Positions 59,967 to 64,000 of a stretch of 64,000 nt of DNA are shown here, piece by piece. The stretch comes from Candidatus Peribacteraceae bacterium (GTDB lineage: Bacteria; Patescibacteriota; Gracilibacteria; Peribacterales; Peribacteraceae). Below the pieces are notes generated by a model, which ran no database searches, was not told the DNA's origin, and saw only the letters and a list, made by a program, of their open reading frames with translations. Positions within the stretch are counted from its first letter, which is position 1; each line of letters begins with the position of its first letter. The translations under genes and the position numbers were made by a program. The stretch covers positions 18,935 to 82,934 of the forward strand of contig JAQVMW010000007.1 of NCBI GenBank assembly GCA_028703445.1. The letters run 5' to 3'.

Positions 59967-61853
59967 ATGAAATCTTCTTCTCTCTCATCATCGGCCCCAA
60001 TCGAAGACATACTCCACGGCACCGATCCCTTCGTCATGATACGGCGAGGGGCTGAAGAGGAGGTGCAGGTGCTCTCGGGGACGCAGCGGCTTTGCCACTC
60101 TCTTGCGGATATACAGCGGAGCGTCGGAATGCCGTATTCCGATTCCATCGTTGATACCGTCTGTGCGATTCCTTTCTCCCAGATACGCGAGCGGGGGTAC
60201 GAGGCGCATTCGGAGCATGAGCCGATACGTTGCATCGATATTGTTCAACAGACGAGAGTTAACTTGGAGGAGCTGCTCACTTCCATTCCTTCAGATCAGG
60301 TAGCACTCAAAAACGGTATTCAGTTTGATATGACTCCGGAAGAGTATGCAGAGGTCATCCGGAACATCATTCGCGATGAAATCGGTCAGGGAGAGGGGGC
60401 GAATTTCGTCGTCGCGAACACGGGGAGGGGAACGATCGTCGAGATGAACCGGGCGAAGGCGTTGAGCATCTATCGGTCGCTTCTGCTCTCAGAGCACGGG
60501 AGCTACATGACATTCATATTCTTCGACGGGCAGAAGTACCTCATCGGGGCTTCGCCCGAGAAGCATCTCACTGTTCAGAACAGAGAGGTGACGATGAATC
60601 CGATCAGCGGGACCTTACGGAAGAAGCCGGATCAGCCCGTTACGAAGGAGGAGCTTCTGGAATTTCTCCGCGATGACAAAGAGATCCTCGAGCTTTTCAT
60701 GGTGCTCGACGAGGAGCTCAAGATGATGTCGCAGATGTGCGCGCGCGGCGGGACGGTCGAGGGTCCGCTCCTCAAGAATATGTCGCGGCTCATCCATACC
60801 GAATACCTGCTGCGCGGTCGCAGTGATCTGCCGGCCATTGATCTGCTGCGTACATCCATGTTCGCACCCACGGTCACGGGCAGCCCCATGGGCAACGCGT
60901 GCAGAGTATTGAAGGAGTACGAACCCGGTTCCCGCGGGTATTATGCCTCTGCACTCGCTCTGTTTGGACGGGATGCGCAGGGCGGGGAGAACCTTGATAG
61001 TGCCATTACGATTCGCACGGCGGAGATTGATGCCGACGGCACGCTTGCTGTCCGTGCGGGCGCCACTCTGGTCCGTGATTCGAATCCGGAGAGCGAGGTC
61101 AAAGAGACGCAGGCGAAGCTCAGTGCTCTTCTGGGGAGCATCCTGGATCCGGCTCAGAAAAGATCCGTTCCTTCGGATACAGCTCTCCTTTCTGATGTGA
61201 AGATTCTTCAAGTGCTCGAAGAGAGGAATCTCGATCTCTCCCGCTATTTCCTCGAGGATCAGGAGAGGGTGAACAATTCGCTCGAAGCCGTTCGGAGAAA
61301 GAAGATCACCATCATCGACAATGAAGACAACTTCTGCCAGACGCTCAAGCACATGATGACGAGCATGGGCGCGCGCGTTCGTGTCGTGAGTTACAAGGAG
61401 TACGACTGTGCATCGGATAACGCCGATCTTGTCGTCGTGGGGCCCGGGCCCGGTGATCCCAATGATGAAAAAAATCAGAAGATGCAGAAGCTCCATCATG
61501 TTGTGCATGAGCTTCGCGCATCAGGAAAGAAGTTTCTTGCCGTCTGTCTTGGCCATCAGATCTTAAGCAGGGAGCTGGGTATGAAGGTGTTGCCTCAGGA
61601 GACACCGTCGCAGGGAGTCCGAAAGCAGATCGATCTGTTTGGCGAGCAGCAGCTCGTCGGTTTCTACAATACGTTTTCCGCACGACATGAGAAGGAGATT
61701 CCCGGGGTCCGGATGTCCTACGACGGGGATTCTCGGTGTGTCCATGCGCTCCAGGGCGACCGGTTCGCCAGTTTTCAGTTCCACCCGGAATCCGTACTGA
61801 CGAAGAACGGGTTTCGGATTCTTGGTGAGTCGCTCACGCGGCTGCTTTCATAA
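59967..61853 (+). CDS. PhzE-like chorismate-utilising synthase fused to glutamine amidotransferase
   Basis: The ATG at 59967 gives 628 aa, the usual PhzE size. The chorismate-binding domain has YLIGASPEKHLTVQNREVTMNPISGT, HTEYLLRGRSDLPAIDLLRTSMFAPTVTGSP and RTAEIDADGTLAVRAGATLVRDSNPESEVKET. The C-terminal class I GATase has GPGPGDP, the nucleophile in AVCLGHQILS and FQFHPESV. PhzE makes 2-amino-2-deoxyisochorismate for phenazines; TrpEG fusions make anthranilate. The domain order and spacing favour PhzE, but activity cannot be fixed by eye. The partner is the radical SAM gene 17 bp downstream. Confidence 0.8.
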   Translation: MKSSSLSSSAPIEDILHGTDPFVMIRRGAEEEVQVLSGTQRLCHSLADIQRSVGMPYSDSIVDTVCAIPFSQIRERGYEAHSEHEPIRCIDIVQQTRVNLEELLTSIPSDQVALKNGIQFDMTPEEYAEVIRNIIRDEIGQGEGANFVVANTGRGTIVEMNRAKALSIYRSLLLSEHGSYMTFIFFDGQKYLIGASPEKHLTVQNREVTMNPISGTLRKKPDQPVTKEELLEFLRDDKEILELFMVLDEELKMMSQMCARGGTVEGPLLKNMSRLIHTEYLLRGRSDLPAIDLLRTSMFAPTVTGSPMGNACRVLKEYEPGSRGYYASALALFGRDAQGGENLDSAITIRTAEIDADGTLAVRAGATLVRDSNPESEVKETQAKLSALLGSILDPAQKRSVPSDTALLSDVKILQVLEERNLDLSRYFLEDQERVNNSLEAVRRKKITIIDNEDNFCQTLKHMMTSMGARVRVVSYKEYDCASDNADLVVVGPGPGDPNDEKNQKMQKLHHVVHELRASGKKFLAVCLGHQILSRELGMKVLPQETPSQGVRKQIDLFGEQQLVGFYNTFSARHEKEIPGVRMSYDGDSRCVHALQGDRFASFQFHPESVLTKNGFRILGESLTRLLS

Positions 61854-61870
61854 TTTTCCTCATTATTCCC

Positions 61871-63850
61871 ATGGAACAATATTTCCCTTCTCCGGCCAGA
61901 TCCTTCTATCTCGACGTCAGAGGCGGCAGAGACGATGTACAGAGGAGACTGAACGCCTCGGTTCAAAGGATGCGGCTGGTCGCGACAGGACAAGAGAAAA
62001 TTCCACCGAAGCGCGATGCTGCACGTCTGTTCACTCCTGCTTCCGATCGGCTCAAACATGCCAAACTTGCCGAGCTCACGGAAGGCGGAGGCGTATACCG
62101 CATCGCCTCTTTCGCATCGGATTACGAGAGCAGAGATTCCGTTCCTGTCGTTCGGAACATCCTCCCTCGCCTTGGAGGAACAATCTATGAGGATCCGCAA
62201 GGTTACGGCGTATTCACACTGCCGGAGGAACCACCAATGGAATTCGATCCATCGGGACGTATCCGGAAAGCAAACAATGTTCTGTTGCATGGTGCTGACC
62301 TCCTCCATTACGTGGCATGTCATATACGGCAGGATCTGGCTGCCGTGTTGGTCAAGAGTGATGCGATGCGGTACATGGCTGACATTTCCGTGTTCGAGAA
62401 AACACCGAAAGACGCGCAGGGGAGGAACACGTTCATCGGGAAGGATCTCCTCGACTTTCATGCCAAAGCGCCAAATTTCGGTCCGGTCCTCCGTGAATTC
62501 TTCCCATTGCTGATGCAACTCTTCAGAAAAGATCTCTTGGATGTGTTGACGGTTGATTTGAACGGGCAGCAGCGCTATTCCCATGGTGAAGGAGGGGACG
62601 TGTGCCGCTTTGAGCGCGATCGGTTCATCCCGCTGCGGAGAGCGGATGCATCATTCATGGGCATTCTCGGGGTGGCGGATGCGTTCTTCCAGCACGAAGG
62701 GGAGCACAGCCCCTATGAGGGCGGGAACTTTGTGCGAGGGATCGAGATGCAATCTGACCTCGGGAGAAAGGAGGGAAAGACGAAGGAAATATTGAGGATC
62801 AACAAAACCCCGTATGCGGATATGTTGAGGAGGAATGCCATTCCGCACAGCGAAAGAATGCAGATTCTCCAGAGGCTCCTTTCTCAGAAGGAACGCTATT
62901 TCGACGCAGTCGTTGAGAGCGCTTCCCGCGTCAATCGTCTCGTGTTTGGAGATAAGCTAAAACTCTACGGTATCAGTTACATCTCTGACGAGTGCGTGAA
63001 TGATTGTCTGTACTGCGGCCATCGGGCGTCTTCCGTTCATCAGCGATCCGCGTTGACTCCGGAGCAGATGGCGGAAGATTTTTCCGCAGTGGTGCGGCAT
63101 CGGCCGGAGGAATTCTGCATTCTCGCGGGGGATCACCCACGTGCGGTGCAACGGTGCTGCGATGCCCTTCGTGTGTTGCGTTCGGTGAACGAGAAGTACA
63201 GATCTCCCCTGCAATGCGTCACGCTGAACATCGCGCCACAGACCCCGGAGGATTTTGAAAAGATCGTGGCGGCGGCGGATCCGGTAGTGCGCCTGCAGTA
63301 CCGCATCTTCCAGGAAACGTACGACCCTGCGCTCTACGAACAGTATCACGTCGCCGGTCCGAAGAGCGCATTCCATGACAGGATGACTGCGCAGGAGCGC
63401 GCACTGCAGGCAGGTTTTTCCGATGTTGGCATCGGGGCGCTCATGGGCCTCAATACTGCAGGGCATGATTTTGAGATTATTTCTCTCGTGCAGCATGCGG
63501 ATCGTATCAAGCAGATGTTTGGCAGATATCCCAAAAGTCTTTCCATACCGCGTCATCAACGTGTTGAAGGTTCCGATTTTACCACGCCCAATCCGCTCGA
63601 TGATCGGTCATATATTTACTACCACGCACTTCTGAGAATATTTCTGCCAGAGACGGAATTGATGATCACAAGCAGGGAAACTCCAGAGCTGATTCAAGCT
63701 CTTGAATCACTGGTGAATGTGAGAGACCTTGCTCCCCGTCCCGGCGTAGGCGGAAACATTTGTCCAAGCGTACATTTTCAAAATGAGCTTGGGGATTGTC
63801 GATCCGCAGAGGAAATTCTGGAGGATTTATCACATCGTGGAAAGAGGTGA
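61871..63850 (+). CDS. Two-part protein with C-terminal ThiH/HydG/NosL-type radical SAM domain
   Basis: This 659-aa protein has a ~365-residue N-terminal part that I do not recognise (motifs such as KDLLDFHAKAPNFGPVLREF). The C-terminal radical SAM domain begins with CVNDCLYC (CxxxCxxC) in the context ISYISDECVNDCLYCGHR. VGIGALMGLNTAGHDFEIIS and SIPRHQRVEGSDF, plus RIFLPETELMITSRETPEL, follow the pattern of aromatic amino acid lyases (ThiH, HydG, NosL). Those cleave tyrosine or tryptophan. With a PhzE-like neighbour it suggests tailoring of an aromatic metabolite. A terminator follows. Confidence 0.75.
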   Translation: MEQYFPSPARSFYLDVRGGRDDVQRRLNASVQRMRLVATGQEKIPPKRDAARLFTPASDRLKHAKLAELTEGGGVYRIASFASDYESRDSVPVVRNILPRLGGTIYEDPQGYGVFTLPEEPPMEFDPSGRIRKANNVLLHGADLLHYVACHIRQDLAAVLVKSDAMRYMADISVFEKTPKDAQGRNTFIGKDLLDFHAKAPNFGPVLREFFPLLMQLFRKDLLDVLTVDLNGQQRYSHGEGGDVCRFERDRFIPLRRADASFMGILGVADAFFQHEGEHSPYEGGNFVRGIEMQSDLGRKEGKTKEILRINKTPYADMLRRNAIPHSERMQILQRLLSQKERYFDAVVESASRVNRLVFGDKLKLYGISYISDECVNDCLYCGHRASSVHQRSALTPEQMAEDFSAVVRHRPEEFCILAGDHPRAVQRCCDALRVLRSVNEKYRSPLQCVTLNIAPQTPEDFEKIVAAADPVVRLQYRIFQETYDPALYEQYHVAGPKSAFHDRMTAQERALQAGFSDVGIGALMGLNTAGHDFEIISLVQHADRIKQMFGRYPKSLSIPRHQRVEGSDFTTPNPLDDRSYIYYHALLRIFLPETELMITSRETPELIQALESLVNVRDLAPRPGVGGNICPSVHFQNELGDCRSAEEILEDLSHRGKR

Positions 63851-63889
63851 CTTCGGTATGAATTCAAATGAAAGTTGAATTTGCAACCT

Positions 63890-63926
63890 CTGCCCCCTGG
63901 TTCGTCGGTTCCAGGGGGCATTTTCA
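63890..63926 (+). terminator. Intrinsic terminator of the aromatic cluster
   Basis: TGCCCCCTGG and CCAGGGGGCA arms with a 10-nt loop are followed by TTTTC. Confidence 0.75.
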
Positions 63927-63940
63927 ATGCAGAATATTCT

Positions 63941-63968
63941 TTTGCACTGGCACTTTGGCGGGTACAAT
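63941..63968 (+). promoter_or_regulatory. Promoter at the right edge
   Basis: TTTGCA/TTGCAC near 63941-63947 and TACAAT at 63963-63968 are about 15-16 bp apart. The gene they serve begins beyond the window. Confidence 0.4.
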
Positions 63969-64000
63969 AGCCCTGCTCTTTCCTTCCGCAGGTCCTCTTC

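Overview
The window is compact, standard-code bacterial DNA (TGA is used as a normal stop). It looks like a Patescibacteria/CPR genome, most plausibly a Peregrinibacteria/Peribacteria-type lineage. That is inference from style: many small orphan proteins, giant low-complexity surface proteins with poly-serine linkers, short palindromic repeats spliced in frame into housekeeping genes, few Shine-Dalgarno sites, and many start codons 6-8 nt after a -10 box (leaderless mRNAs).\n\nLayout. 1-156 is the tail of an ACR3-type arsenite exporter. 0.2-7.7 kb is a minus-strand cassette (LOG-family protein, two GT-B glycosyltransferases, an APH-like kinase, a BioA-like aminotransferase, a radical SAM/SPASM enzyme, a HAD phosphatase) bracketed by two nearly identical 135-bp direct repeats. 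7.8-19 kb holds a Fic protein, small membrane proteins, a 1126-aa CARDB surface protein, a UvrC with a GNAT domain inserted in its nuclease half, a GT2, ribosomal protein L25, a DUF3048 protein and a RaiA/HPF protein. 19.2-27 kb is an operon of four unknown genes ending in a 1674-aa protein. 27-36.5 kb carries a PD-(D/E)XK nuclease, a PAP2-like protein, ProRS, CTP synthase, a YhhQ-like transporter, and PyrD and PyrK. At 36.55 kb a CIRCE element precedes a 15-codon Cys/Gly-rich peptide gene. 37-48.6 kb has an SLH/CARDB surface protein, tRNA-Glu, RlmI, a TPR glycosyltransferase-like membrane protein, CIRCE-controlled Hsp20, a PurD-like ATP-grasp protein, ComEC and RsmA.\n\n48.6-50.5 kb and 55-55.8 kb contain the most unusual material. 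At least four, probably five, mini-ORFs of 18-26 codons are each followed by competing hairpins and a terminator-like structure, and then by a small orphan gene. Four of the five have a TTGACN-N16-TANNNT promoter 9-11 nt before the mini-ORF. Two leader peptides are Phe/Tyr-rich and one is Val/Leu-rich, as in the pheA and ilv attenuators. Between these blocks lie an SLH surface protein and a UvrD/PcrA helicase; RmuC and ribosomal protein S15 follow.\n\n58-64 kb looks like a small aromatic-metabolism cluster: an SDR, a TrpR/YerC-like repressor, a trp-operator-like palindrome, a 95-aa orphan, a PhzE-like chorismate enzyme fused to a glutamine amidotransferase, and a 659-aa protein whose C-terminal half is a ThiH/HydG/NosL-type radical SAM lyase.\n\nRecurrent non-coding elements are a six-copy double-hairpin terminator repeat that follows plus-strand genes, perfect 26-bp palindromes with a TCGCGA core, CCCTC/GAGGG hairpins, and telomere-like TTAGGG runs. 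No CRISPR array, rRNA operon or insertion sequence with a transposase was seen.
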